Shown here one piece after another: positions 1 through 8,500 of a stretch of DNA of 12,858 nucleotides; the first letter of the stretch is position 1; every line of letters starts with the position of its first letter. The position numbers and the translations under genes were made by a program. This stretch comes from JBEKCP01 sp050014815 (GTDB lineage: Bacteria > Planctomycetota > Planctomycetia > Pirellulales > Thermoguttaceae): NCBI GenBank assembly GCA_050014815.1, contig JBEKCP010000089.1, positions 1-12,858 on the forward strand. Reading direction: 5' to 3'. A model generated the notes under the pieces. That model ran no database searches. It saw only the letters and a list, made by a program, of their open reading frames with translations, and was not told the DNA's origin.

Positions 1-2
1 CC

Positions 3-1031
3 GTCGCCGTTCCGGCGAAAGGATACGCCTATCACGTCTTCCCCCGCGATCTGAAGGCGCAGTGGGTCCGGCTGAAGACCGACAAGGACTGCAAGGCCAC
101 GGCCTACTTCCACTATTCCGGCGAGAGCGATCGCCCGGCGAGCAACATTGCCGTTGGGTTGGCGGGCGCGGAGGATGGCGCCGCGCCGCATCCGCGCGTC
201 GAGGGCGAAGTGATCCCCTTCTGCTCGCCCGAAGGGCTGTTGCACTTCGCCGCGCGGGGCGTTGCCGCCGACGGCAAGTCCGCCGACTTGGGCCTGTATC
301 AAGTCAATCGCGACATACGGATTACCCCCGCCCCGGCGGGAAAGACGATCGACCCGAAAACGGCCATCGTCAAGCAGCCGCCGTATGGCAGCACGCTGCC
401 GCGGTTCTCGGCGGACTCGCCATATTCCAAGGCCGCGGCCGCCGGCTGGGCGTCGCGGACCCTGCGTGAGGTCGTCACCGAGCGCGGCATGCTGAACTAC
501 GAGGGCACGATCTACGACGTGCCCCGGGTGGGCGGCATCCGCCGCGCCCGGCCCATCGCCACCCACGGCAAGCTGTTCTCCGACTTCTGCTCGTGGCGCG
601 GGTTGTTCGCGGTGGCCGGCGCGAGGCCCGCCGCCGCCGGCGACGGGCACGTGTTCAAGAGCGACGACGGCAAGGCCGCCCTGTGGTTCGGCCAGCTCGA
701 AGATCTCTGGCAGATGGGCAAGCCGCGCGGCGTCGGCGGGCCGTGGCAGAAGACGAAGGTCGCCGCCGAGAAGCCGTCGCCCGAATACATGATGACCGGT
801 TTCGACCGGAAGAAGGTCGAACTGTCGCACGATGCCGCCGCCGAGGTCGCGTTCGCGATCGAGGTCGATTTCCTTGCCGCCGCCAAGGGGACATGGCACC
901 GGCTGATCGAGATCAAGGTTCCGGCCGGCAAGACCGTGACGCACATATTCCCCGACGGCTACAGCGCCCACTGGGTCCGGGTCGCGACGGACAAGCCCTG
1001 TACGGCCACCGCGACCTTCGTCTACGAGTGA
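3..1031 (+). CDS. Secreted-type beta-rich protein of unknown function, 5' end cut by window
   Basis: The reading frame is open from the first codon at position 3, so the start lies upstream; 342 residues are visible. TTG at 159 is in frame, but coding sequence continues upstream of it, so it is not the start. The C-terminal 39 residues (about 304-342: KVPAGK, HIFPDGYSAHWVRV, DKPCTATATF) match the first 38 visible residues (VPAKGYAYHVFP, AQWVRLKTDKDCKATAYF), so a beta-sandwich-like module occurs twice. Between them are DFCSWRGLF, DLWQMGKP and YMMTGFDRKKVELSHD. I recall this pattern from uncharacterised proteins of Bacteroidota and PVC bacteria near carbohydrate-degradation genes, but I cannot name a family or activity. 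No haem motif is present. The next gene's ribosome-binding site lies about 40 bases beyond the stop, which suggests co-transcription. Confidence 0.85.
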   Translation, partial: VAVPAKGYAYHVFPRDLKAQWVRLKTDKDCKATAYFHYSGESDRPASNIAVGLAGAEDGAAPHPRVEGEVIPFCSPEGLLHFAARGVAADGKSADLGLYQVNRDIRITPAPAGKTIDPKTAIVKQPPYGSTLPRFSADSPYSKAAAAGWASRTLREVVTERGMLNYEGTIYDVPRVGGIRRARPIATHGKLFSDFCSWRGLFAVAGARPAAAGDGHVFKSDDGKAALWFGQLEDLWQMGKPRGVGGPWQKTKVAAEKPSPEYMMTGFDRKKVELSHDAAAEVAFAIEVDFLAAAKGTWHRLIEIKVPAGKTVTHIFPDGYSAHWVRVATDKPCTATATFVYE

Positions 1032-1071
1032 AAGAACCGAGGAGAACGTCGTGAACCACAACCACATCAAC

Positions 1072-1077
1072 AAGGAG
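1072..1077 (+). promoter_or_regulatory. Shine-Dalgarno site supporting the ATG at 1084
   Basis: AAGGAG lies 6 bases before ATG 1084. A competing GAGGAG at 1039-1044 lies 6 bases before an in-frame GTG at 1051. The ATG is preferred because it gives a compact signal peptide (MDTWTRR then a hydrophobic stretch), whereas the GTG would add a polar Asn/His/Lys-rich extension of 11 residues. Confidence 0.55.
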
Positions 1078-1083
1078 AAGAAC

Positions 1084-2742
1084 ATGGACACCTGGACAAG
1101 GCGAGTGACCTTGGGATCGTTGATGGCCCTGACCCTGGCGCTGAGCGTTCCGGCAGCGGAGCCGTCCAAGGACAGTCCCGCAGACGAGGCATGGAAGATC
1201 GGCTGGCCCTCGATGACCGGTCCCACCGGCAACCTCCTGCCGCTGCGAACTCCAACGCCCTTGGTCGAAGACCTCTCCCTGGCCCGCCTCGCCTGGGTGA
1301 GCGAGGACAACGACCTTGGCCATGGAAAGTATTCCAGCGTTATCTGGGCCGGGCACGATGCCGTCGAGGAGAAGATTGGGCCCGACGCCAAGGTCCATCC
1401 CGGCAACTGGGCGGGAGTCGTGGTTGCCGACGGGCGCGTCTATGGCGCGTCGTATCGAAACGCCGGGCCGGTTTTCACGGCTCCTTATCAATCCAATACA
1501 GGTTACGACAAGAGTCCAAAACCCGCGGTGCCGACCCGTTTCCGGGTCGAGGCTGAAGATCTCGTCATCTGCTTCGACGCCGCCAACGGCAAGGTGCTGT
1601 GGAAGGCCGTTGAACCGGGCGGTCTGATTTGCAGCGGCTCGAAACGCGATGGATTCCAGGTGGCGCCCGCGGTGGACGACGGCCGGGTCTTCGCGGTGGG
1701 AAGCACCGGTCGGGTTTTCGCCTATGATGCGGTCAGTGGCAAGAAGTTGTGGCAAGGCGATGTCGGGGATGCCTACAAGACCAGAGAGAAGCTTCGCGTG
1801 GAGAGAATGGCGCAGGCGGCTGCCGGCAAGATCGTCCTGCCCGACAGATTGGCCTGGGGGACTTCGGTGGTCGCCGCGGACGGCATCGTTGTCACCGGCG
1901 ACTTTGCAGGCGGCCTGCGCGGGTACGACGCGGCCACCGGCGCCCTCAAATGGACGGCAGCAGGTTGCATCAGCCCCACAGCGACCCCCAATGTCTGGCG
2001 TCACAAGGGCAAGGCTTGGATTCTCTGCGCCAGCACCAGCCTGTTTCTCATCGACCCTCAGAATGGAAAAGTGGCGTGGAAAGTTGACGGTCTGGGGCCG
2101 AATCCGGGAACTCTCGCTCCGGGTGAACGTTCGGTCATGGTCAACATCAAAGCCTCCGGCGGCGGAAGGAAGGGCGTACCGGGTATTTGGGGATGCTATC
2201 GTCTCAGTCCCGAAAAAGCCGAGAAGGCCTGGGCCATGGCCGATACCCTCCCCAATTCCTTCAATATCACGGGCGATGCTCGGACGGGTTGTTCCACCCG
2301 CATTCGCGATGGCCGGGTGCTGGTCATGACCGAGGGGACGATCAACGAAGGAGGCAATTGGGGGAAAACCAATCCCGGTCGGATCGCGCTGCTCGACGAG
2401 GAGACGGGCGCCGAGATCGTATCCGCCAATAATGCGGGCCCGTACTCAAGTGTTCGTGCTTTCTGGGGAAACGTCCTCTGGTTGGATGATCGCGCCATCG
2501 TCCGCACGTGCAACGGCCACGGGCGAAAAAGCAATATCTTCATCGACTGGATTGTCACACCGAAGACCATCGCGCCCCGATTCGGCGATGAAAAGCGGGG
2601 CCTCGACCTGATCGAATATCAGGGGTCCTACGACATCGTCGCCTCGACGCCGTTGGTTGATGGGTGGATGTTTGAACGCACCGTTGACGGCCGTCTGGCC
2701 TGCTACGACCTGCGCCGCCCACTCAACCCAGGACCAAAATAA
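1084..2742 (+). CDS. Exported PQQ-like beta-propeller repeat protein
   Basis: This 552-residue protein starts at ATG 1084; GTG 1051 is an alternative adding 11 residues. A signal peptide (hydrophobic VTLGSLMALTLALSVPA) indicates export. Propeller blades follow the PQQ-enzyme repeat pattern of a small-residue strand, D-x-x-x/T/N-G-K, then W: about residues 158-173 (CFDAANGKVLW), 199-224 (AYDAVSGKKLWQ), 262-290 (GYDAATGALKW), 312-335 (LIDPQNGKVAWKV), 432-446 (LLDEETGAEIV) and 535-546. The family includes quinoprotein dehydrogenases, but many members bind no PQQ and act as scaffolds or binding proteins; no catalytic signature is visible, so an enzyme activity is not claimed. The N-terminal segment LVEDLSLARLAWVSEDNDLG recurs in the gene starting at 12608, making the two paralogues. 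It sits between the gene ending at 1031 and the heparinase-like gene at 2810, on the same strand. Confidence 0.85.
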   Translation: MDTWTRRVTLGSLMALTLALSVPAAEPSKDSPADEAWKIGWPSMTGPTGNLLPLRTPTPLVEDLSLARLAWVSEDNDLGHGKYSSVIWAGHDAVEEKIGPDAKVHPGNWAGVVVADGRVYGASYRNAGPVFTAPYQSNTGYDKSPKPAVPTRFRVEAEDLVICFDAANGKVLWKAVEPGGLICSGSKRDGFQVAPAVDDGRVFAVGSTGRVFAYDAVSGKKLWQGDVGDAYKTREKLRVERMAQAAAGKIVLPDRLAWGTSVVAADGIVVTGDFAGGLRGYDAATGALKWTAAGCISPTATPNVWRHKGKAWILCASTSLFLIDPQNGKVAWKVDGLGPNPGTLAPGERSVMVNIKASGGGRKGVPGIWGCYRLSPEKAEKAWAMADTLPNSFNITGDARTGCSTRIRDGRVLVMTEGTINEGGNWGKTNPGRIALLDEETGAEIVSANNAGPYSSVRAFWGNVLWLDDRAIVRTCNGHGRKSNIFIDWIVTPKTIAPRFGDEKRGLDLIEYQGSYDIVASTPLVDGWMFERTVDGRLACYDLRRPLNPGPK

Positions 2743-2766
2743 CGTCTCTGAAGGAAGGAACGCTCG

Positions 2767-2799
2767 ATGGGACCGATAACGCAACCAAACTCGCTATAA
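2767..2799 (+). other. Possible 10-codon leader ORF
   Basis: ATG at 2767 encodes MGPITQPNSL and stops at TAA 2797-2799. A strong purine-rich site, AAGGAAGGAA at 2751-2760, sits 6 bases before it, stronger than the site of the downstream gene. The TAA overlaps the downstream Shine-Dalgarno AAGGA (2798-2802), so translating the leader could influence initiation at 2810. It may equally be a chance ORF in a short intergenic gap; no attenuator stem is visible. Confidence 0.2.
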
Positions 2800-2809
2800 G
2801 GACACTCTA

Positions 2810-5401
2810 ATGAAAATGTCATGTGACGGTCGGTTCCGATGGTTCGTGGTGCGGTTCTTCTTCGTCGCCGCGGCGCTCGTCGCGCCAGCGTCGGCGCGCG
2901 TATCGCGGGCAGCGGAGCCCTTTTCGGGCGAACTGAGCCTCGTCCTGTCGAAGGCCATGTACCTCGAACGGGGGCAAGAAAGCTCAACGCCCCATCTCAT
3001 CCTGGAGCTCAAAGCCAACGCCGGCCGGTGGGATCGCGCCTGGGGCATCGCGCTGGGTTACAACAACTCGGTGGGCTATGGACTGGTGCGCAAGGCGGTC
3101 GTCGACGCCAACGCGGTGCAGCTCGATGTCGAAATGAAACAGGGCCACGACATCTGGACCCGCGGCGCCCGCAGCCGGTACACCATCGAGTTGAGCAGGG
3201 ATGCCGGCGGGAAACTTCACGGCAAGTACGAGGGCGAGTTCAACGGCCGCAAGATGAGTGGAGCGGCGCATGGCGAGTTGCGGCCGCCGCGGCCCATCGC
3301 CGTCAAGGATTACCGCCCCGTCGAGTACGGCGAGCATCCCCGGCTGCTGTTCCGCAAGAGCGATCTGCCGCGGTTGAAAGAGCGGCTCCAGACTCCGCTG
3401 GGCGCGGCCTATCTCCAGCAAGCGAAGCAGTGGAAACCGGCGAAGGCCAACGAGGCCGGCGACCTCGTAAGCCTCGGCATGCTCTATCAGCTCACGGGCG
3501 ATAAGTCGTGCGCCGAGGAGGCCATGAAGATCATCGAGGGCTTCAAGGGTGACGTGGACCCGAATCCGTCCGGCAGCGGCAGCGCAGGCCATCGTCTCGT
3601 GCAGACCGCGATCTGCTTCGACCTGTGTTGCGAGGCTTGGCCCGCCGAGTTCCGCCAACAAGTCGTCGCCGACCTGCTCAAGGCAATCCAGTTCACGCAT
3701 CGGCGGCTCCGTCCCGGCCATGCCAACTACCACCCGTGCAGCAATTACTATGGACCATGTCACGGCTCGGCCGGCATTGCCGGTTTGGCGATCTGGGGCG
3801 AGAAAGGCCCGATGCCTCCCGAGCCGCAGGAACCGGCGCCCGTCGAGCCCACGCCGCCCGCGGCGGCAGACGCCGCGCCTTCGACGAAGCCTGTCATTAC
3901 CGCCGAGCAGGCGGCGAAACTCACGGCCGACGCCAAAGCCGTGTGGCAACTGGATCGCGAGATCTGGCAACTCGACCGCAAAGCATGGGAGGCCGCCGGC
4001 GGAGTCGATCCGGTGGCGATCTTCAACGCCGAACTGAGCCGGTTCCGCATCTATCAGCACTATCGCCTGGGCATGGGCGACGGGGGCTTCCAGGCCGAGA
4101 CCGGCTCGTATTCGCTCATCGGCGGCTGGTATCCGCTGGTATACGCCGGCATGCATCGCACCATGTTCGGCTGGGACGTGTCGTTGCACCCCGACGTGTC
4201 GCACGTGATGCCCCGGCGGATGGTGCAGGTGATCTTCGGGGTCGACGGCAAGCAGCAGGTGCAGAAGATCAATAGTGTTGTGGGCTTCGACGTTTCCTGG
4301 GTGGCCGCGGCGTGGCCGATCCTCCCCGAGCAGTACAAGCCTTTCCTGCTTTGGGGCTGGAACCAGAGTGTCGGCGTGAAGGATGCGGCGTCGGCGGCCA
4401 ACGTCGCTGGCCTCAAGGGGACGTTCAGCGGCGGTCTGAGCGCGGCCCAGGCGTTCATCAACTACCCGCTCGACCTCAAGCCCGTGCATCCCGAGCAGGG
4501 CATGCCGCGGACCTGGGAAGCGAGGGACTTCGGTTTCTACTGCTTCCGCAGCGGCTGGGAGGGCAAGGATGAGTTCATCGGCCAGGTGTTCCTGAAGGCC
4601 AAGCCGGTCATGGGCTGGAATCATGGCAACGCCGGCACGTTCCGGCTAATGGGACTGGGCCACCAGTGGGTGACCGGCTCGAACGATCGCAACGGCGCCC
4701 GGCCGCAGGAGCCGGTCGTCATCTTCCGCGACGACGAACTCAACGACGGCGGCTGCGGGCGCCTGACCTATCTGAAGACCGAGAAGGATGGCTCGGCGAG
4801 CATGGCGATCGACATGGCCGAGGTCTGCTCCAAGTCCGCCGGCCTCTACGATCGCAACCTGATCCGCTGGCCGGAGAACTTCAAGGAGGCGGGCGTGAAG
4901 GGGCTGCGGGCCATCGCCTTCGACTACTCGGGCACCAGCGGCGCGCCGTGCCTGATGGTGCTGGTGGACAAGGTCGAGGGCGGCGGGAAGAAGGAGTGGC
5001 TCTGGCAGATTCCGCCGGAACTCCTCGGCAAGGCGCCCACCAAGGGCGCGCCCAAGACGGGCGCCAAGCCGGCAGATGGCCCGAAGGGCGCCCGCGTGGA
5101 TGGCAACGTTTTCGTTCTGGACTACGGCGACGCTACCCTGCGCGGCACCTTCATTGCGCCGCGGAAGGTGACGCTCGACGCGGGCACCGAGCAGATCCAG
5201 TACCAGGACCCCCGCCACGGCTATCATGGCCCGATCGACCGTGTAAAGGCCACTGGCGGCGACAGCTTTTTTGTCGTCGTCACGATCCAAAGGGGCGCGG
5301 CTCCGCAAGTTGCGGTCGAGGGCGCAGGGCTGGACGCGAAGGTCACCGTCGGCAAGCAGCAGGTTCGTTTCGACGGCCAGAGAATCGTGGTCGGCGATTA
5401 G
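2810..5401 (+). CDS. Exported heparinase II/III-like (alpha/alpha toroid plus beta-sandwich) protein
   Basis: This 863-residue protein starts at ATG 2810, 7 bases after AAGGA. A second in-frame ATG lies at 2816. The signal peptide has an RFRWFVVRFF n-region and hydrophobic core, with cleavage near ASA or SRA-AEP. Residues about 39-158 form a beta-rich N-terminal domain. Residue 176 begins HPRLLFRKSDLPRLKERL, a hallmark of the heparinase II/III and alginate lyase-like toroid fold. A Pro/Ala-rich stretch (about 333-366) interrupts the toroid, followed by two adjacent copies of WQLDR (from 3944 and 3965). Near residue 605, GWNHGNAGTFRL resembles the H-x-D-x-G-S-F segment of the heparinase beta-sandwich but lacks its Asp. 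A Lys/Pro/Gly-rich linker (about 742-763) precedes the last beta domain. A polysaccharide lyase or binding role is plausible, but substrate and activity cannot be read from sequence and the altered motif argues for caution. Confidence 0.8.
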   Translation: MKMSCDGRFRWFVVRFFFVAAALVAPASARVSRAAEPFSGELSLVLSKAMYLERGQESSTPHLILELKANAGRWDRAWGIALGYNNSVGYGLVRKAVVDANAVQLDVEMKQGHDIWTRGARSRYTIELSRDAGGKLHGKYEGEFNGRKMSGAAHGELRPPRPIAVKDYRPVEYGEHPRLLFRKSDLPRLKERLQTPLGAAYLQQAKQWKPAKANEAGDLVSLGMLYQLTGDKSCAEEAMKIIEGFKGDVDPNPSGSGSAGHRLVQTAICFDLCCEAWPAEFRQQVVADLLKAIQFTHRRLRPGHANYHPCSNYYGPCHGSAGIAGLAIWGEKGPMPPEPQEPAPVEPTPPAAADAAPSTKPVITAEQAAKLTADAKAVWQLDREIWQLDRKAWEAAGGVDPVAIFNAELSRFRIYQHYRLGMGDGGFQAETGSYSLIGGWYPLVYAGMHRTMFGWDVSLHPDVSHVMPRRMVQVIFGVDGKQQVQKINSVVGFDVSWVAAAWPILPEQYKPFLLWGWNQSVGVKDAASAANVAGLKGTFSGGLSAAQAFINYPLDLKPVHPEQGMPRTWEARDFGFYCFRSGWEGKDEFIGQVFLKAKPVMGWNHGNAGTFRLMGLGHQWVTGSNDRNGARPQEPVVIFRDDELNDGGCGRLTYLKTEKDGSASMAIDMAEVCSKSAGLYDRNLIRWPENFKEAGVKGLRAIAFDYSGTSGAPCLMVLVDKVEGGGKKEWLWQIPPELLGKAPTKGAPKTGAKPADGPKGARVDGNVFVLDYGDATLRGTFIAPRKVTLDAGTEQIQYQDPRHGYHGPIDRVKATGGDSFFVVVTIQRGAAPQVAVEGAGLDAKVTVGKQQVRFDGQRIVVGD

Positions 5402-5444
5402 GCCAAGGAGCGCGTGGCGACGGATGACATGGGCAGGTGGCCTG

Positions 5445-5457
5445 CTGGCTTAGTCAG
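5445..5457. promoter_or_regulatory. Short near-perfect dyad, possible operator
   Basis: CTGGCT-T-AGTCAG is a 13-base odd palindrome with one mismatched pair, in the 120-base gap before the LamG/HzsA-like gene. A small GCAGG-TGG-CCTGC stem lies just before it at 5433-5445. No T-run follows, so it is not an intrinsic terminator. Chance is a real possibility at this length. Confidence 0.15.
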
Positions 5458-5477
5458 TGAATCTGCACGAGGCAAGA

Positions 5478-5522
5478 CGCCGTAGAATCCGCAACGCCAA
5501 GAACCGCCAGGAGCGCCAAAGA
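5478..5522 (+). repeat. Degenerate 9-10 base tandem repeat (CGCCAAGAA type)
   Basis: Clear consecutive units are CGCCAAGAAC (5495-5504), CGCCAGGAG (5505-5513) and CGCCAAAGA (5514-5522), preceded by weaker units CGCCGTAGAATC (5478-5489) and CGCAA. Similar CGCCAAGAA/CGCAAAGA intergenic arrays are, as I recall, common in Planctomycetota and other environmental bacteria. The second unit contains AGGAG (5509-5513), which lies 8 bases before ATG 5522, so the array also provides the ribosome-binding site. Confidence 0.5.
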
Positions 5523-8500
5523 TGAAGATGAATCGGAGAATCGTTCTTATCGCCCAGTTTGCGTGGATTTCTCTCGTTCTTCATGCGCCCGTCTTCATCT
5601 TCGGGCAACAGGCGGACGAGAAGTCGGCATCTGCCGCCACTCCAGCGCCGCCGCCGACCGACGCGACCGCGACGCTCGAGGAGGACTGGCTCCTCCAGGC
5701 CGAAGGGAAGCCGCTGGCAGAACGCACCATCCAGGAAATCCAGTGGACCCGCGAGATCGCCGCTCGCATAAGCAAGTTGACCGGCGCGCCGGATTTGCGT
5801 GCGGAATTGACTCAACTTGCCGAACTCGAGGCGTTGGACCAGTTGGCCAAACCTGCCCCCGCCCCTGCTGCGCCGTCGGCCGCCGTCCAGCCGCCGGCGA
5901 CGCAACCGGCGGTGAAGTTGCCGGATGGACTGGTCGGACGTTGGATGGGCCGCGACCTGGACGAACGCAACTACCTGAATGTCGGCGCCAAGCCCGCCGC
6001 TCTCGCAACCGGCAACTACACGCTGTGCGCGTGGATTCGCACCACCGAGGACGAGGGGGACGTGATCGGCAACGGCACGTCGGCGGGGCATTTTCTCCTG
6101 ATGAGCTATAAGGGTGCGACCCGCGGGCACCAGTGGACGGCCCAAGGCGCGACCGTGCTGGACGGCAAGACGCGCGTCGACGACGGGCGATGGCACCATG
6201 TGGCCCAGGTGGTGGACGGCGACACGCTGTCGGTGGTCGTGGACGGGCGGCTCGATGGGTCGATGAAAATCGCGGGCACGAAGACCGCGGCCGCGGCAGC
6301 CGTGACGATCGGCTCGCGCGGCGGGGCGGCTTCGCGATTCAAGGGGGCGCTGGACGAAGTATGCGTGTTCGACCGAGCGTTGAGCGTCGAGCAGATCGGC
6401 GCGGCATTCCCCGCCGAACGGGCGCCGAAAATCGAGGCCCGGTCCCAACCCCGCCTCGCGCCCGACGACGCGGCCGCGCGGCAGCGCTACCTTGCCGTGC
6501 GCAGGCTCAAGCGCAGGATCATGTTCAAACATCCGGCCATCGACTTCACCCAGGTCTTGTTCATCGATCAACCCATGCCTCATGGTCACGAATGGGACCA
6601 TCAGGCGAAGCATCGCAACGGCAGGATGGCAACCCCAGGCGGGCGCTTGATGGTCCTCGACGGACTGAATCCTGACGGGAAACTCCGGCAACTTGCGCCG
6701 GACGAATCGGGGGCCTTCTGGCGGCCGGACCTGTCTTTCGATGCGCGGAAAGTGCTCTTCTGCATGAAATCCGCCGCGGAGCAGTCCTTTCATCTCTACG
6801 AGATCAATCTCGATGGTTCGGGACTGCGCCAACTCACCAAGAGTCTCTATGACGACCTCGATCCGATCTACTTGCCCGACGGGCACATCATGTTCTCCAG
6901 CAGTCGCTCGAACACCTATATCCGTTGCATGCCGGAGACCTACTCCTACGTCCTGGCGCGATGCGATGCCGACGGGCGGAACATTTACTTGATCAGTCGC
7001 AACAGCGAGTGCGATTGGCTGCCGTCGCTATTGAACGATGGGCGGGTCATCTACTCGCGCTGGGAATACACCGACAAACCGCTCTGGCGCGATCAGAAGC
7101 TATGGACGATCAATCAGGATGGCACGGGTGAAGCGCAATTCTGGGGTGGTCAAAGCACATACCCGGACCACACGGCCATGCCGCGACCCATTCCCAAGAG
7201 TCAGCGCGTGATGTTCGTCGGCGTTGGCCATCATGCGTGGTTCAATGGGGCTATCGGCATCATCGATCAAGACAAAGGAAACAATTACCCTCACGGCCTC
7301 ACGCGCGTTACGTGGGATTTGCCTTGGGCGGAGGTCGGGCAAGGACCGAAAGATGTACCGGAATCATCGGATTATCATTCTGCCGGGCGATTCGCCGCCT
7401 ACCATACGCCGTGGCCTTTATCGGAGGAGTTGTTTCTGGTTTCAGCGCAAACCGGAATAGCCAACACAGGCTGGGGCTCGCATTTCAAGGTCCGTGGGCC
7501 GCTCAATCTCTACCTCATGGACGTGCATGGCAATCGCGAACTGGTCCTGCGGGCAAAAGACCATATCTTGCACGCCATGCCGGTCAAACCGCGTTCGTTT
7601 CCCGTGCAAGCGGATCGGGTGGCCTGGCCGGGAACGGGCAAGGATCATACGCCCACTCGTCCCGGCGTTCTTTATAGTCGTGATGTGTGTGATGGTTTGC
7701 CGCAGGTTCCAAGAGAATCGGTCAAGTTTTTGCGCATCCTCCAACAAGATCACAAGACCTATTCCACCGGCAGTCCGCGCGAAGGATTGGGTTGGTGCGC
7801 TCCCCAGGGTCCTGCCATCTCCGCTGTTCAGGATGACTCCGTCAAACGAATTCTGGGCACGGTTCCTGTCGGAGCGGACGGATCGGTTGCCTTTGAAGTG
7901 CCTCCTGGAAAGGCCGTCTATTTCCAATTGCTCGATGAAAAAGGTCGCGCCCTGCAAACCATGCGATCCTTCACGGGCGCCATGCCCGGCGAAACTCGCG
8001 GATGTATTGGATGCCATGAGCAGCACTCCACCGCGCCGATGAACGCCAACCATCAAGGCGTCTACCGCTTGAATCTTTCCCCACTCACACCGCCACCCTG
8101 GGGAACAGACGCGACAGTCGGTTTCGATCGTTTTGTTCAACCCGTCTTGAATAAACATTGCGGGAAATGCCATCAGGGAGATGGGGAGGGCAAGAAGAAA
8201 CTGGACTTAACTTCCCGTCCTGCCACCGGAAAGAATTACAATTCGGAACCATATTTGACCTTGGTGCGAAGAAATGATATGGGAATCATTCACGTCGAAG
8301 GTGGTAGCGGTTATGCTACCATTCCTCCGATGACGTATCTTTCCTACAATAGTCGCCTGATTGATATTGCCATGAATGGGAAGCATCATGACGTCAAGAT
8401 CGAAGGCACCGAACTCCAACAATTGATCGCCTGGGTGGATTGTATTGGCCCGATGCGCGGCGAAGAAGAGGTCCGGGAGATTCCCGACCGCAAGCCCGAC

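Noticed and set aside
3746..3775. Cys/His cluster NYHPCSNYYGPCH in the heparinase-like protein as a haem site
   Set aside because: The spacing C-S-N-Y-Y-G-P-C-H is not CxxCH, and the protein otherwise matches a toroid fold.
2984..4624. Minus-strand open frame of about 546 codons opposite the heparinase-like gene
   Set aside because: Same reasoning: low-complexity Arg/Ala/His composition and no family resemblance, while the + strand frame has a signal peptide and toroid motif.
5433..5457. Intrinsic terminator after the heparinase-like gene
   Set aside because: The GCAGG/CCTGC stem is only 5 pairs and no T-run follows.
5450..6886. Minus-strand open frame of about 478 codons opposite the LamG part
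   Set aside because: It ends up antisense to a clear LamG domain and has Arg-rich composition with no motif.
8303..8320. Perfect GGTAGC/GCTACC stem inside the first HzsA-like gene
   Set aside because: Six pairs within coding sequence (encoding a Gly-Ser-Gly-Tyr loop) are expected by chance, and nothing else indicates regulation.
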